DNA of 64,000 bases from Acanthosepion esculentum (taxonomy: Eukaryota > Mollusca > Cephalopoda > Sepiida > Sepiidae). Shown here one piece after another: positions 43,809 to 55,815 of the stretch. The stretch spans positions 140,533,656 through 140,597,655 of the forward strand of contig OZ038478.1 in NCBI GenBank assembly GCA_964036315.1, written 5' to 3'. Made by a program: the position numbers and the translations under genes. Below the pieces are notes generated by a model. It was not told the DNA's origin. It searched no databases and saw nothing but the letters and a program-made list of their open reading frames with translations. Positions within the stretch are counted from its first letter, which is position 1, and each line of letters starts with the position of its first letter.

Positions 43809-45475
43809 TTTTTAATGCTCTGCTAAAGAATAGTTTTCATTTTGTCTTTATATTTATGTTGTATTTTTACAGATATTTTATAGAAACATAGATATTAATA
43901 AATCCTGATATTTTTTCGTAACATCTGTATTATCACGCACACAAGATGTAAAAACTATTTCACCGTTTTTTTTTTCTTATTTGAGATAATTGTATTCTCA
44001 CTGCAAATATTTCACAGACTAACTAATGAAATGTTCCTCCTGACACTTTCAAAACTAAACGTCTCTGAGGGAGACCATTTTTATGAGGTTGTAGTCTGTA
44101 TCGATTGTCAGCAAATTTACTCTTGATAACATTTCTGAAATCGTCTCCTGAAAGCGTTAGATTTTTAGAAGAGGTTAAAGAGATTCGCCAATAGGGAGAA
44201 GAGAAAATAATGAAAACGTGGTGAGAAAATTCATACAAAAAGAAAAAAGATTGAATGGCGAAAGAGAAGACAGCGAGATCAATTCATTCGGACGATGTGT
44301 TGATAATCTATAATTTGATAATATTTTATTCTATTGAGTGGTATTTGGCAATTGTTTTAACGGTTAAGAGAACGAAAAGTGGCAACGTCAGTCTCCGGTT
44401 GAGACATTTATTTTCATTTCATATTTAAAACATTTGAGAAATACATTCACCTACTCTTTCTGTCGGGATAGATTAAGATTCCATCTGTCTACTCGTCACC
44501 ATGTAACCCAGAACAAGCTGGTACATGTTACTTAAAGATGGGATGTATAAATCCAGTAAGTTCATTTGCATCACGAAATGAAACGAAGTTTTCTTAGTAT
44601 GTTATCCCAACTTTCTGCCTGGACATTTATTAATGTACTTAGTTTAAAGACAGGTTGACACTTCTCCTCGTTATTCGAATAGTAAATCTTTTTCATTCCT
44701 TGCATCTTAATGGACCTTGCTTGTGGTGAATACATTAAAAACTACATTAGATAATTCGTTTAGTCCCCTGAGATTTCCAGGAAAAATAACCCCTAGTTTT
44801 ATTGATACAAAGAGTAGATCATAAACATGCTCAAATTCAGAACAGCCGTCATACACTCAAAATGGCTTATTACCTTGAACGCTTATTATATCCCTATATC
44901 AGTACCGTCACTAAGGTTGTTAGAAGAACGTTTGGTTCTTTTTTATCCCACCAGAAAACCCTTAGTACTTTAAATAATGACCAGCATTCATACTCATGAT
45001 TGTAATTGTAATGTTATGTGACAGTTGTTAACTGGAATATTTACTGGTGCAATGGGGGGTAATTTCTACGATAGTGGTAGAAATATGAAGAAGCTTATTC
45101 AATCATTAACTTCAGAATTAAGTTTCAGCAGAAAATTAAAATAAGAAAGCCGTGAAATTTTTCAAGGATACTACACATTTTATTTATTTCTGATCATTCT
45201 AAATTCGCCCTTGAGACTTTCGTTATCCTAATAATTTTGTATTGCTATTTCCATGGAAAGTATTCAGAAAAGCAATTCTAACCTTCACGGCTAAAACCCA
45301 CCATGGTATACACATTCTAGCGAAACCCTCATCCCCATTCCCTTCAAATTCCATTGAGGAGAAGTAAGTTCCACTCGAACAGATTTTCCCACGAATCGTT
45401 GCTTTATGGAACCAAGTCCCAAGTGGATGCTTCCCCTATCACCTCACTCTTAACCTGTTAATTTCTGTGGTTAAC
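43447..45475. other. Unassigned, with (TA)n at 43761-43807
   Basis: About 2 kb without a supportable gene. Short open frames have no motifs. A clean TA tract of 47 bp is present. Confidence 0.4.
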
Positions 45476-46020
45476 CCGTACCTTGCCCATATATGGAGTA
45501 TTACTACCATATATGGTCTGGAGCCCCTTCTGTTTATCTCAAGGTCCTTGATAAAATCCAGAGACGGCTATGCAATGTAATTGGTCCTAATCTGGCATCT
45601 CGTCTGCAGTCGCTCTCTCAGACGTACCGCCGCCTCTCTGTGTCTTTCTTACAATTACTTTCACGGTAACTGCTCCGATGAGCTGCTTTCACTGGTTCCC
45701 AAACTTCATGAATTTAAGCGTTCTACATCTCGCTCACACACTGTCACTGTCGAAATTGATAAATGTAGCCGTCTCTTCTACTCTAATAGATTCATGTCTC
45801 GCACTTCTCGCCTGTGTAACTCCCCATCCCCTTTTTCTTATTTCCCTGATAGCTATAATCTCCAACCATTCAAATCGAATGTCAATCGACGTCTCTAGAT
45901 GCCCTGATCTATCCCCTATCCTTCTCTTCATCCTTTCCTCTATCACTCCTATTTGCTCTAGCTCCAACTCTCTGTAACCCCTTGCGTGCTAGTGGCTTCC
46001 CGCATTGCTTGGGGTGAAAT
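45476..46020 (+). mobile_element. LINE 3' end (CR1/Jockey-like), 5' truncated
   Basis: Plus-strand match to the LINE 3' end seen at 15.5-16.1 kb (-) and 56.4-56.8 kb (+). It includes CATATATGGTCTGGAGCCCC, GATAAAATCCAGAGACGGCT, the region for the NCSDELLSLVPKLHEFKRST-like RT tail (about 45665-45730), and the ending TGTAACCCCTTGCGTGCTAG with CTTGGGGTGAAATACTGAAA. One frame is open for 105 codons (45581-45898) and codes for the C-terminal RT tail. Confidence 0.82.
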
Positions 46021-46335
46021 ACTGAAAACATATCCTTATAAACTGTGAATCTTACTTGATAACACTCTACCTCGAGTAATTATTCGGCTTTGTACAGGGA
46101 GAACATCATTGTAAAAAAAGACATAATTTCCTTGACCATGTCCTAGACGAGTATATGAAATAAACTTTAAGTTATTTTAGAAAAATAACACAAGCAAACA
46201 CACTGATAAAAACATAAGATAATGCGCCATTAGCTTTTCCTGTCGTAAATCCATGTACTCTAACTGTAAACACAAGGAAAAACGCCATTAAAAATTTAAG
46301 TCACCTGTCTATGGAATTGCACCTATCTTTTCGTA
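46021..46335. other. Unassigned sequence
   Basis: AT-rich spacer; nothing recognised. Confidence 0.35.
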
Positions 46336-46512
46336 ATTCTGATTATAAGAATTTTTCTGTTGCTATTTTCTCTAAGACATTGTTGTTGCTTAAGCACTCC
46401 CTCCATGTAATTTCAGTATCCTTCTGTAGAGACACATTTCTGCTGCCTCTAATTTTTTTCTCATATGTCGGGAGATTGTCCAACACTGCTCTATAAGAAG
46501 ATGGGTATCTCA
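46336..46512 (-). mobile_element. RTE-like LINE scrap
   Basis: The minus strand contains an EMCLYRRILKLHGGSA-like stretch and resembles 26110-26260, sharing TTTCTGTTAG/TTTCTGCTGC and CAGTATCCTTCTGTAGA phrases. Very degraded; the MITE is inserted at its edge. Confidence 0.5.
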
Positions 46513-46514
46513 TA

Positions 46515-46594
46515 TTAGGTTGGTGCAAAAATAATGTCGTTTTCTCACATGAAGTTGAACGTCAAAAAACGACATTATTTTTGCACCAACCTAA
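46515..46594. mobile_element. 80-bp MADE1-like mariner MITE
   Basis: Perfect 29-bp terminal inverted repeats beginning TTAGGTTGGTGCAAAAATAA enclose a ~22-bp centre, flanked by TA on both sides (46513-46514 and 46595-46596), the mariner target duplication. Length (80 bp) and the first 16 terminal bases equal those of human MADE1, the MITE of Hsmar1 (established knowledge). It codes for nothing and would need a mariner transposase in trans. As RNA it folds into one long hairpin. Confidence 0.95.
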
Positions 46595-46596
46595 TA

Positions 46597-47500
46597 GTTA
46601 TCCAGCACTCACTCATTTCTAGTGTTACAGTTTCTCACCACATCGATTAGTTTTGGAATGCTTCTTTCGCTAGTCAAATGCGTTTTTGGATCTCTGTGTT
46701 GAATTTTCCATGCTCTGTTAAAGTGCATTCCGGATATTTAAAATCCTGCACCTGCTTGATGTTGACATTTCCAATTCGCAACTCTTCATTTTGCGGTTAA
46801 CCATACTTGTGTGTGTGTATGCGTGTGTGTATACGAGCATGGGTAATGATCGTATTGGCTGAGTTTCCTCTTTTTTTCTCTCTTTCCTTCGTTTGCGTAT
46901 GGTTACAGGTGGACTAACCCGATACTGTTATGCTTTTTAAATGACCTTATTTTGAGTGTGAATTTTAATTTTGGGGGCTACGAGAAATTACCCCAAATGT
47001 AAAATCTGTTTTGTTTTTTTCTTAGTATTTTTTTTCATTTTTTTAAGTGAAATACTTGATGATCCTTCCGTTAATTTTTGTAGGTGGGGGTGGTGTATCC
47101 TATAAAACTTGATAACTATTTCATTGGCTTGAGAATTTTTCTGATGGCATTCTGTGCCTGCCTTTCCACATTTAAGTCTCATTGATTTCATTTAACTTTA
47201 GTTCTTTAATTTAATTTTTTTGTGATAACCCTCAATGTAAATGTATGTTCACCTCTGAAATTTTATCTGGTTTTGGTCACAACGACTTATACTAAGTTAA
47301 AACATATTATAGCCAATACTCTTTCCATACCCCAATTCTACCCACCAATTGCAGTACGTAATAATGAAATATTGAACATGGACATCTGAATATAATGCCC
47401 GTCTAACTCATGAGCTCTTTTGCCTTGGTCGACAATCGTAACTTGAACAAAATTACGTCTAAACTAAAACTCCAAAATTACAATAATGGTTGAGTACTTC
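46597..47500. other. Unassigned sequence
   Basis: T-rich. Short open frames without motifs. Part of it may be older LINE sequence, but no domain is readable. Confidence 0.35.
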
Positions 47501-49300
47501 AGAGAGGAACCAGTCTGGGCCTAAAACATCTGTCACTGGAACAAACACTTCCGACAACGAAGATATACTTGGTTACCGAACCCGGACTATTTCTAACTTT
47601 GGTCCAAGTGACTAAATGCCAAATCAAATAATAAAGAGAAAAGGAAAGAAATGGTTTCGCGAAGAGTATCAACAAGTCCTACTTTTTCACCGCACTCAAA
47701 AATCTACAAAAGAACACCATCAATAAATCGGATACAAAATAATATTCTTTTAGGACATAAAACCGAAGAATCTACCTGTGACATAACCAGCAGTCGACAT
47801 AACATCCAGTCGATGTCACTGAAGATAAGTCTAACTACATTCGAATTCCTTGAAAACCACAGAGATGAAATCACCGAAGCGAAAAACCATATCATCCATG
47901 TACTCAGCATGGTAACTCTCACACAAAAGTCAGAGACCAGCTTCCCAAAATTCATAAGACGAAGTCCAATAAGCACATTGTGCAAATATACAATGCTGCA
48001 CTGGGACAAGATTTAACGGACAAACCACTGGGAAACATCACAGAAGTTAATAATGTCATATATGCAACAGCTTTAGCAGCTACTGATAATCTTGGGATCA
48101 AGACAATGAAAAGAGCAAACAACAGATAAATGCAGGAAGATCAAGCGGTGATATAAATTAAATCACTAAATGAAATTCCATCAATCAAATAAATACTAAA
48201 AATGAAACTACAGTTAAAGACACAGAGAACAAGACGATACGAAAAACGTTATAGTTTAGAAACTAAAACGTTTTTTCCAAAATAAAATATTCCAAACAGA
48301 CCTTTAATTTTTACAGGGAATTTGGAAAAGCAGGTATACATGTCAAAAAGCCACCATCAATTGAAAAAGTGCAGAAATATTGGGACAATATTTGGAAAAG
48401 TCCAAAAGAATATAACCCCAGGACAGAATGGATCAAACGTGAAGAAGTACGAATACTGGATAAACATCTACAAGAATGGGAAAATATAATTACGAATAAT
48501 GTTTGGCAAGCTCTAACAAAATCCCAGAAATAGAAATCCCCGGGAAATGACAAGGTGACCAATTTCTGGTTCTATCACCTTTTCATCAATCCATACCACC
48601 TTTGCACTCTATCAATTTTTATTAATAATTCCAATGAAGTCCCAGAATAGATCACTGAAGGTATTACATATGCCAAAAACGAGTGAAGCAGATAATCCGA
48701 AAAATTATAGGCCAATGACTTGCAAAGATCAACTACTGATAGACAAAATACTTCTGGAAAATTGCGGGAAAAGATGTCGAAATTTTAGCAGAGCATAGAT
48801 TACCGTAAAACCTTTGATAGTGTGCCATATTCTTGGATACTTAAGAATTTGGAAATGTACAAAGTCTTTCCCGTGATAGTAAATTTCTTTAGACACATCA
48901 TGGGAATATGGAAAATCACATTATTCCTAAATCACATCAGAAGCACTGTCACCTCCAAGCGCCTGAATATCCGACGAGATATATTTCAATGAGACTCCCT
49001 ATAGGCCCTGTTGTTTTGTCTAAGCTTAACTCCTCTTAAACATGAATTAACCAATAATAGCTATTGATACAAATTAAACAAGAAATTATTCAATCATCTA
49101 CTAAACATGGATGATATCGAAGACTTTGCGAAAAACGGAAATGAGTTGAAGAGTCTCTTCAATACTGTAATATTTAGATTTTGTTACAAAGTTTACGGAA
49201 ATTGAAGAAGAAGAAGAAGCAAATAGTAATAGTAATTAGTGAAGGAGACGGAATGCAGCATACCCAAATGAAATTCTTGATAATGTCTGACAGAGCAAAA
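47501..49300 (+). mobile_element. R4/Dong-like LINE, 5' part to RT, decayed
   Basis: Plus-strand non-LTR element of the same family as 51.95-54.27 kb. A 121-codon open frame (47651-48016) covers part of the N-terminal region. RT follows in broken frames: a KPPSIEKVQKYWDNIWKSP-like stretch near 48345, GNDKVTNFWFYHL near 48545, PKNYRPMTCKDQL-like near 48700, YRKTFDSVPYSWI at about 48804 (motif A), and LLNMDDIEDFAKN near 49101 (catalytic motif C), then similarity to 52.8-52.95 kb (GEGDGMQHTQMKF). It ends raggedly near 49300 without the (AAT)n tail. Confidence 0.75.
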
Positions 49301-50330
49301 TGTGAACTTTGGACTGCTTATCCACAATTTTGATCAATATGTATAACAACTTTGAAAAATAGGAAATTCAACATACAGAACTTTTCGGTTAAATTTAACA
49401 TAAATTATCCCAATATATGTAGAAAATGAGAGAAAAATAGAAAGAGAGATAGTGGTGTCAGACAAACAGACAGACAAAGATAATATATCGTGATTGGTTA
49501 TTGTTAGCTTCACTTTTCATCTTGAATTTGCGACCAATTGCCACTAATCATTTAGCGGTTTGTCATGAGAACGGACAGTGTATTAATCCTAAAAGAAAGT
49601 GCAAATGACTCTCGTTCATCCTTCCGTGACGCACATACAGAATACGTTATATATACAGCCTCCAAACCCTTGTAAAAAATGGCAACAATGGCAAACAAAA
49701 TAGCTTGCTTCCACTCACGTAAACTGCAAAAGAATTTGGGTATAACTCCCAAGCCACTAAAAATCAAAATGTGAGAGGCTAGAGTCAAAACTGATACTCC
49801 TAAATAATAATAAAAACAATAGAAAAGAATCAAATGACTGAATCTTTTGTTCTTTAGCCGAAGCAGGGGAGACAATGCCAAAGTTCTATACAGAAAAAGC
49901 ATCATCCCTTTGAATAACCTGAATTTATTAAGATTAGATGAAAGATAAGATGTGATCCGAAATATATTTTTTAGAAATGTGTTATTCTTAACAGTAAGAA
50001 ATTTAGGAGCGTGCGGTCGCAATGCTGAGGTTGAATTTTTTTTGCGGGGGGATTTAATGTTAATCTTTCGTTGTCCCGTTATTACCTGGATGTAAAAAAA
50101 AATCTATTTCCATACCTGTATGAACAGACGAAAGTACTTGTATAAAACTACCTTATGCAACTGGAATTTATTAAAAACAGGGATCATAACATTCATCCAG
50201 ATGTTTGTGGGTTAATGAATCTTAATAAATTTATTTGCGAAGGTGTATTCTCGCCATTTATATCATTAACTTCACTATCTGCTTTTTGAATGAATGATTC
50301 ATGTAATATAAATTGAACTGCATCACATAC

Positions 50331-50333
<3 letters not shown>
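49301..50333. other. Unassigned; contains a 156-codon hydrophobic minus-strand frame
   Basis: The minus strand is open at 49552-50022. The frame opens at a TTG codon; the first ATG pair is about 38 codons in. The predicted peptide has two hydrophobic stretches (around residues 65-90 and 108-122), suggestive of membrane segments, but no family is recognised and no upstream context supports a gene. Confidence 0.25.

Positions 50334-50371
<38 letters not shown>
50334..50371. repeat. (TA)n microsatellite
   Basis: About 38 bp of TA ending at the solo LTR. Confidence 0.95.
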
Positions 50372-50373
<2 letters not shown>

Positions 50374-50374
<1 letters not shown>

Positions 50375-50697
50375 GGTCCAGGTCTTTGTACCACGGTGAT
50401 GGTCCATGGTAGAACCAATGAAGAATAACTCGAACGCAGGTATGGAATAACACAGATATATATTACAAATAGAATATATGTACAAAAGAGTAGAAGTGTT
50501 AGTAATAATAATCAGGTTAGGTTAGAGAGAACTATGTTGTCTCGAAGTATCACTATTCCAATGTCTTACTGTAATCGTCGAGCCGACTGCCCGACTCACT
50601 CTCTCTCTTTCTGACTCATTGTCACCGCTGCGTCCTCTTGAGGCGCAGTATTTATGGGGTACGGACTAGTCCATTACTATTATGGGTAGGTTGCCAT

Positions 50698-50701
<4 letters not shown>
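50374..50701 (-). mobile_element. Solo LTR (~328 bp) between (TA)n tracts
   Basis: Non-coding block with TG..CA ends (TGGTCCAGG..GCCATAACA on the plus strand; TGTTATGGC..CTGGACCA on the minus). Minus orientation is favoured because CCATAAATACTGCGC gives a TATA-like box about 55 bp from that end, followed by GC-richer sequence. It is flanked on both sides by TA repeats, so a target duplication cannot be proven. No coding region of its element was found. Confidence 0.6.
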
Positions 50702-50782
<81 letters not shown>

Positions 50783-50833
50783 CATACATATACATATATA
50801 TATATATACATATATATATATACATACATATAC

Positions 50834-50905
<72 letters not shown>
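50702..50905. repeat. Long (TA)n tract with CATA interruptions
   Basis: About 204 bp, the longest TA tract here. Open Ile/Tyr frames on both strands are artefacts. Confidence 0.97.
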
Positions 50906-50908
<3 letters not shown>

Positions 50909-51896
50909 TGTGGTGCTAAATTATTTTCAGATAGATTGGATACGTAAAAGACCAAACGCCTCGGCTTCTTTCAATTTTTACCTTTTCTAAGAGAATTACT
51001 ATTTTTCCAAGCAAACATACACGACCAAAAAATGTTAAAAAGCAAAAGAAAATGGCTAAATTCATTACCTCATATTTTCGAAGATGTGTGGCACATACGT
51101 CCATCCCAAACTAAAACGATCTGATAACAATTTAAGCAATACAGATTTATTAAAAAAAATATAATAATAATAAATATTTCTTGAATATTACTCTATATTT
51201 TTGTCTTACCAGAATGTGAATTATGTCACTTTTTGTCCTCCAAATGATTTGACTCGCCTTTAAACCACTTGATGAATATTCATAACGACTTTCAAATTTT
51301 AAACTCTTGATAAACCAATGACATCCTTAGTCTTGTAGATAAACACGTGCAACAAAATAAATGCTAACATTTTCCTTGATAAAGTCCATGAGAGGACGAA
51401 ACGCGCTGTCTAACAATAGTTTTTCTTTTTCTCTTTCCTCATTAGCTATCTTTTCCTGATTTCTTGTAGGAAATAAAATATAAATAAAAATATATTAGGT
51501 AAATATAGATACATAAAATAATGAATCAATACAGAAGTCTTTAATTTAAAATTATTTCGTGTATCTCTGCATGAAATTGGAATAGGAAAATATATTAAAA
51601 GATTTGTTTTTCGTTAAGTCTTACTAATGAAGTAGGCTAAGGGTAGCATAGACCAAAAATATGAGCAATAACGAAGATTTAACTGAACATCTGACAGAAA
51701 CAACTGAAATTTCTAGGAAACATAGTATTGAAAGAGGGTTTGACAAATGTAATGCTCACATGACAGATTGAAGGCAACAGAAACCGAGGAGAACATTGTA
51801 TAACCTATCTAGTGAACTTAAGTAAATAGACGATGGGATAACAAAAAGATAAACATTTTTAAGAGCTAAAAATTGTGGAAAGCTATGACCACCAAC

Positions 51897-51897
<1 letters not shown>
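50906..51897. other. Unassigned AT-rich sequence
   Basis: No gene or repeat family recognised in about 1 kb. Confidence 0.35.
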
Positions 51898-51939
<42 letters not shown>

Positions 51940-51952
51940 TAATAATAATAAT
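51898..51952. repeat. (AAT)n microsatellite, 5' border of LINE copy A
   Basis: About 18 AAT units, with one GAT, directly before the start of the truncated LINE. Confidence 0.95.
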
Positions 51953-52449
51953 ACCCAGATCCTGTTACGGAGATAGGACCTGTTACAATTTTATGGAACT
52001 GCACTGCACACACAGACAGAACAATCAAAGCTAATCCCCCAGACATTGTTATTAGAGACCGCAAACAAAATAATATGCCTCCTTATTGATATGTCAGTCC
52101 CTGCAGTCTGCAATGTATCTTTGAAGATCTTCAAAAAGCTATCAAAATACAAGGACATTGAAATCGAAATCTCAAAAATGTGGCACATGGAAACATCAAC
52201 TCTCCCTGTTGTAGTTGGAGCCCTCGGATTGGTTGGAAAAGATCCCAATAGACTTATTGAAGGGATTCCTGGAAGCCAATGCCTTAGCGAAATACAAAAA
52301 ATTGTTCTCTCAAGTATAACCTACAAATTACAAACGGCTTTATGTATGTAAATTTTTTTGTGTCAGTGGAAAATTTCATGATGCCATTTCTGACCTTAGG
52401 TCTCTGGGCAGGACCCGGAAAGAAATGAGTACACACCGGAAATCAAAGG
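51953..52449 (+). mobile_element. R4/Dong-like LINE 3' fragment, copy A
   Basis: Starts ACCCAGATCCTGTTACGGAG, equivalent to 53775 in copy B, and ends ACCGGAAATCAAAGGA then (AAT)n. The open piece at 52046-52351 reads LLIDMSVPAVCNVSLKIFKK, then LSKYKDIEIEISKMWH, TSTLPVVVGALGLVGK and IPGSQCLSEIQKIVL, the C-terminal end of an RT-type polyprotein with which I am familiar from invertebrate R2/R4-like elements. Strongly 5' truncated. Confidence 0.8.
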
Positions 52450-52450
52450 A

Positions 52451-52501
<51 letters not shown>
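52450..52501. repeat. (AAT)n microsatellite between LINE copies A and B
   Basis: About 17 AAT units. It is at once the 3' tail of copy A and the 5' border of copy B. Confidence 0.95.
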
Positions 52502-52502
<1 letters not shown>

Positions 52503-54265
52503 GAAATGTCCAAATATTTGCCTGTGGTAGTAAATTTCTTTAAGCACAGCATGGAAAAGTGGAACAGCACACTATAAATAAATCACACCAAAGGCACTGC
52601 CATCTTCAACCGTCTGAATATTCGATGCGGAATCTTTCAAGGAGACTCTCTGTCAGCCCTTTTGTTTTGTTTGCCCTTAATCACCCTTAAGCGGGAACTA
52701 AACAACAGTAGATATGCTTACAAAAATATTCTAAAATGTTTCGGACGACTTAGGTATGGAGTTCTGATTAGATAAATGTGCAAAAGTGACATTCAAGAAA
52801 GGGAGAATTGCAGAAACACCCTCAATAGATTTAGACTTTGTTACAAAAGTTAGGGAACTGGAAGAAAAAGAAGCATATAAATACCTAGGAATTAGCGAAG
52901 GAGATGGTATACAACATAGCCAAATGAAGGAGAAGGTAAGAAAGGAGCACTACAGGCGTGTGCGTCTGGTACTAAGTAACGAGCTGAATTTAAAAAAAAA
53001 AACAGAACATCAGCCATAAAGACCTTGGCTGTCCCTGTGGTGCAATATAGCTTTAACATCCTTAATTGGACGATAGCTTCTCACTTGTAACCGCATGCAT
53101 CATCCCAAAGCAGATCGTCTGTATGGGTCTAGATCCGAAGGTGGCAGAGGATTAGTTCAACTCGAACTGTCCTACAAAACTAAAACGGTTGGTCTTCAAT
53201 GAAACTGGAAACTACAGATGGTTGGGTGAGTCAAAGAACATGAAAGTAGTAAGCGTCTTTATTCCGTAATAAAGGAAGCCAACAAGTTCAAAATGGTGTT
53301 TTAATTTGACGTAGAAATACAAGTAAAGCACAATAAAGCGGCCGAAGCTGCAAAATACATAGAAAAAAAGCAAAGACCAATGCAACAGACCAGATACAGA
53401 AACAATGGCAAGATAAACCGCTTCATGGCCAATACTCTGCCCGTACCAAAGAAGCTGATGTAGAAAAACATCGTACCCAACAGGGGCTACGTAGTGTGGG
53501 GTTAAAAGCTGAAACTGAAAGTTTTATCCCTGCTGCATAGGACCAGTTCTTGTTAAATAAAAATTATCAAGAAAACCTATTACAATATTATGTTAGCCCA
53601 AAATGCTGGTTCTGTGATAAATATCCAGAAACAGTTGATCATCTTGTATCAGGTTGCACGGTATTGACACCAACTGAATATAAAACCCGGCAGGACAGAG
53701 TTGGCCAATATCTGCACTGGAAAATCTGTAACTTTTACGAGAAGGAAACTGAAAGAAATTGTTATCAATACCACCCAAACCCGGTTACCGAGATAGGACC
53801 TTTGACAATTTTATGGAACTACACAATACATACAAACAGAATAATCAAAGCTACCCACCCAGACATTCTTATTAGAGACCGCAAAAAGTCCCTCCTTATC
53901 GATATGGCAGTTCTTGCAGACTGTAATGTACCTTTAAAGATTTTCAAATTACAAGGACCTTGAAACTTAATTCTCAAAAATGTGGTACATAGGAACATCA
54001 ACAATCCCTGTTGTAGTTGGATCTCTCGGATTACTTGGAAAATATTCCAGTAAACACATTGAAGGGATTCCTGGAAGGCCATACCTTAAAGAAATACAAA
54101 ACATTGTTCTCACAAGTACAGCCCACACCTTATGAAGTGTTTTATCTATGTAAAATATGTTTGTGTTTTTTTTTCAGTCAGTGGAAAATTTCAAGATGCC
54201 CTTTCCAACCGTAGGTCTCTGGACGCGACACAGAACGAAATGTGTACGCACCAGAAATCAAAGGA

Positions 54266-54266
<1 letters not shown>
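52502..54266 (+). mobile_element. R4/Dong-like LINE, copy B (RT to 3' end)
   Basis: Begins inside RT (FFKHSMEKWNS-like, then a SDSLSALLFC-like stretch near 52645). It continues through VRELEEKEAYKYLGISEGDG (52836-52905) and LVLSNELNLKKK, a region with PKADRLYGSRSEGGRGLVQL-like motifs in broken frames (53105-53165), and the open piece 53550-53963. That piece carries CWFCDKYPETVDHLVSGC, a CCHC-type motif near the C-terminus, then VGQYLHWKICNF, GPLTILWNYTIHTN and LLIDMAVLADCNVPLKIFK. It ends CCAGAAATCAAAGGAA followed by (AAT)n, just as copy A does. Confidence 0.82.
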
Positions 54267-54337
<71 letters not shown>

Positions 54338-54352
54338 AAGAAGAAGAAGAAA
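54267..54352. repeat. (AAT)n then (GAA)n microsatellite, 3' tail of LINE copy B
   Basis: About 14 AAT units to 54308, then about 14 GAA units. Confidence 0.95.
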
Positions 54353-55169
54353 ACCAAAATATTAAGTAACATTGCCTGAATGAAGACTTCAGTGATGAAT
54401 TTAGGGATAAAATATATTTCACAACGTAAATGAAGATCAACATTTTTAGATGAAGCATAATTAAAAAGAAACACTAATTAGATATAAATGTTATCGCTCT
54501 TTAATTTTATAACATTTGTTGGTCGGTGAATCGAACCATTGGACGAAGTGAATATTCGATTTAACTCTTTCATTGAAGCTAGTTTTTGTACAAATCACAT
54601 TCGCTGTTATGATTACCTTCTAAATTTTATATATTGTGTATAAATAAGGACTATATCCAGGCGTGTCAATCGTGAAGGATTAATTCAACTATTAGATTCA
54701 GCGATTGATGCCGATGTCGACTGATGATTGCTTTCAATTTCTATTGACGTTGAAATAATAATGTACTCTCAAATGAAAAAAAACGAGTAAATTATTAGGA
54801 CAGATATTAGATTAAAAATTGCGGTGTCTTTTTCCCCATGTGCTTTACTTTGTTTTCATAAACAAGTCAAAAATATTATACTTTTCGCATTTGACAAGTA
54901 AATATTGAGAGCATCTTAGACCAAAGTCATGCGAGCTCTTAAAACAATAATATTATCTTACCGACATTTGAATTTAGAACCGCAAGGTCCGACTCAATCA
55001 AAATATTATCATTATTCGCACGCACACACGCATATCTATCTATCTATCTATCTGATAAAAATATAGTTTTAAGATATGCTATAGTTATGGGTGAAACTGG
55101 TAAATATCAGAGACAAATATATGTAATATAAAATTGACAACTGAAGTTATTGGCGACTGTTTGATGGTG

Positions 55170-55170
<1 letters not shown>
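54353..55170. other. Unassigned, with (TCTA)n at 55032-55052
   Basis: No gene supported. Confidence 0.35.

Positions 55171-55171
<1 letters not shown>

Positions 55172-55215
<44 letters not shown>
55172..55215. repeat. (TA)n microsatellite
   Basis: About 44 bp of TA. Confidence 0.95.
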
Positions 55216-55219
<4 letters not shown>

Positions 55220-55254
55220 CAGCGTGATTGAAAATAAACTACTTATTTCATTAT

Positions 55255-55475
55255 GAACGGCTAGAAGTGCTGACTTAACGTCCTGTGACATTTTTCTTTG
55301 GGGTTGGTTAAAGGAGCAAGTCTAATATACAAAACCAAGAATTTGGAAGAACAATCTTGAATACACGAACTTATGTCTTCTGTATTACAAGTCTTCCTGG
55401 TGTAATCAGTTAACACTATTCCTGAGAGGCTCGAGAATCTGGTAGCAAAATGAACTGCCCATATCGAATATTAAA
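55255..55475 (+). pseudogene. Mariner-like transposase C-terminal scrap
   Basis: The plus strand reads ADLTSCDIFLWGWLKEQV near 55270-55325, then a YTKPR segment, matching the pattern around the last catalytic residue of mariner-like transposases, where a SPDLxPCDFFLWGxLK stretch is typical (family knowledge). A degraded NTIPERLENLVAKMNC-like end lies near 55410-55455. It differs from the element at 13-14 kb. It is too short and broken for more. Confidence 0.7.
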
Positions 55476-55815
55476 TAAAACCTCATGCTAAATTCTTTCT
55501 TCTCATATACATTTCTTGTAAAAATTATTATATATAAATAAATTATAATTATTTTACTTTTCAGCATATATATATATAGGAGATTTTATATTAGAAGTAC
55601 CAAAAATTAATTTAAAATGAGGTAGTATCAGCACATATTATCTTTCAACAACAATGCGTATCGCAACAGAACATCTCTTCCTAAATATTTTTGACACTTA
55701 AAAGATGTTAAAAAAACCCTTATGGTAAAATGAAAAATATTAAAAACAAAATAGAATTTGTAAATCCTTACATGATCTATGTCCTCTGTGTTTACAAGAA
55801 AAACTACATATAAAG
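55476..55815. other. Unassigned sequence
   Basis: AT-rich, no feature recognised. Confidence 0.35.

Noticed and set aside
50638..50955. Ile/Tyr-rich frames on both strands over the TA tract
   Set aside because: Any TA/CATA repeat is open in some frames; no coding evidence.
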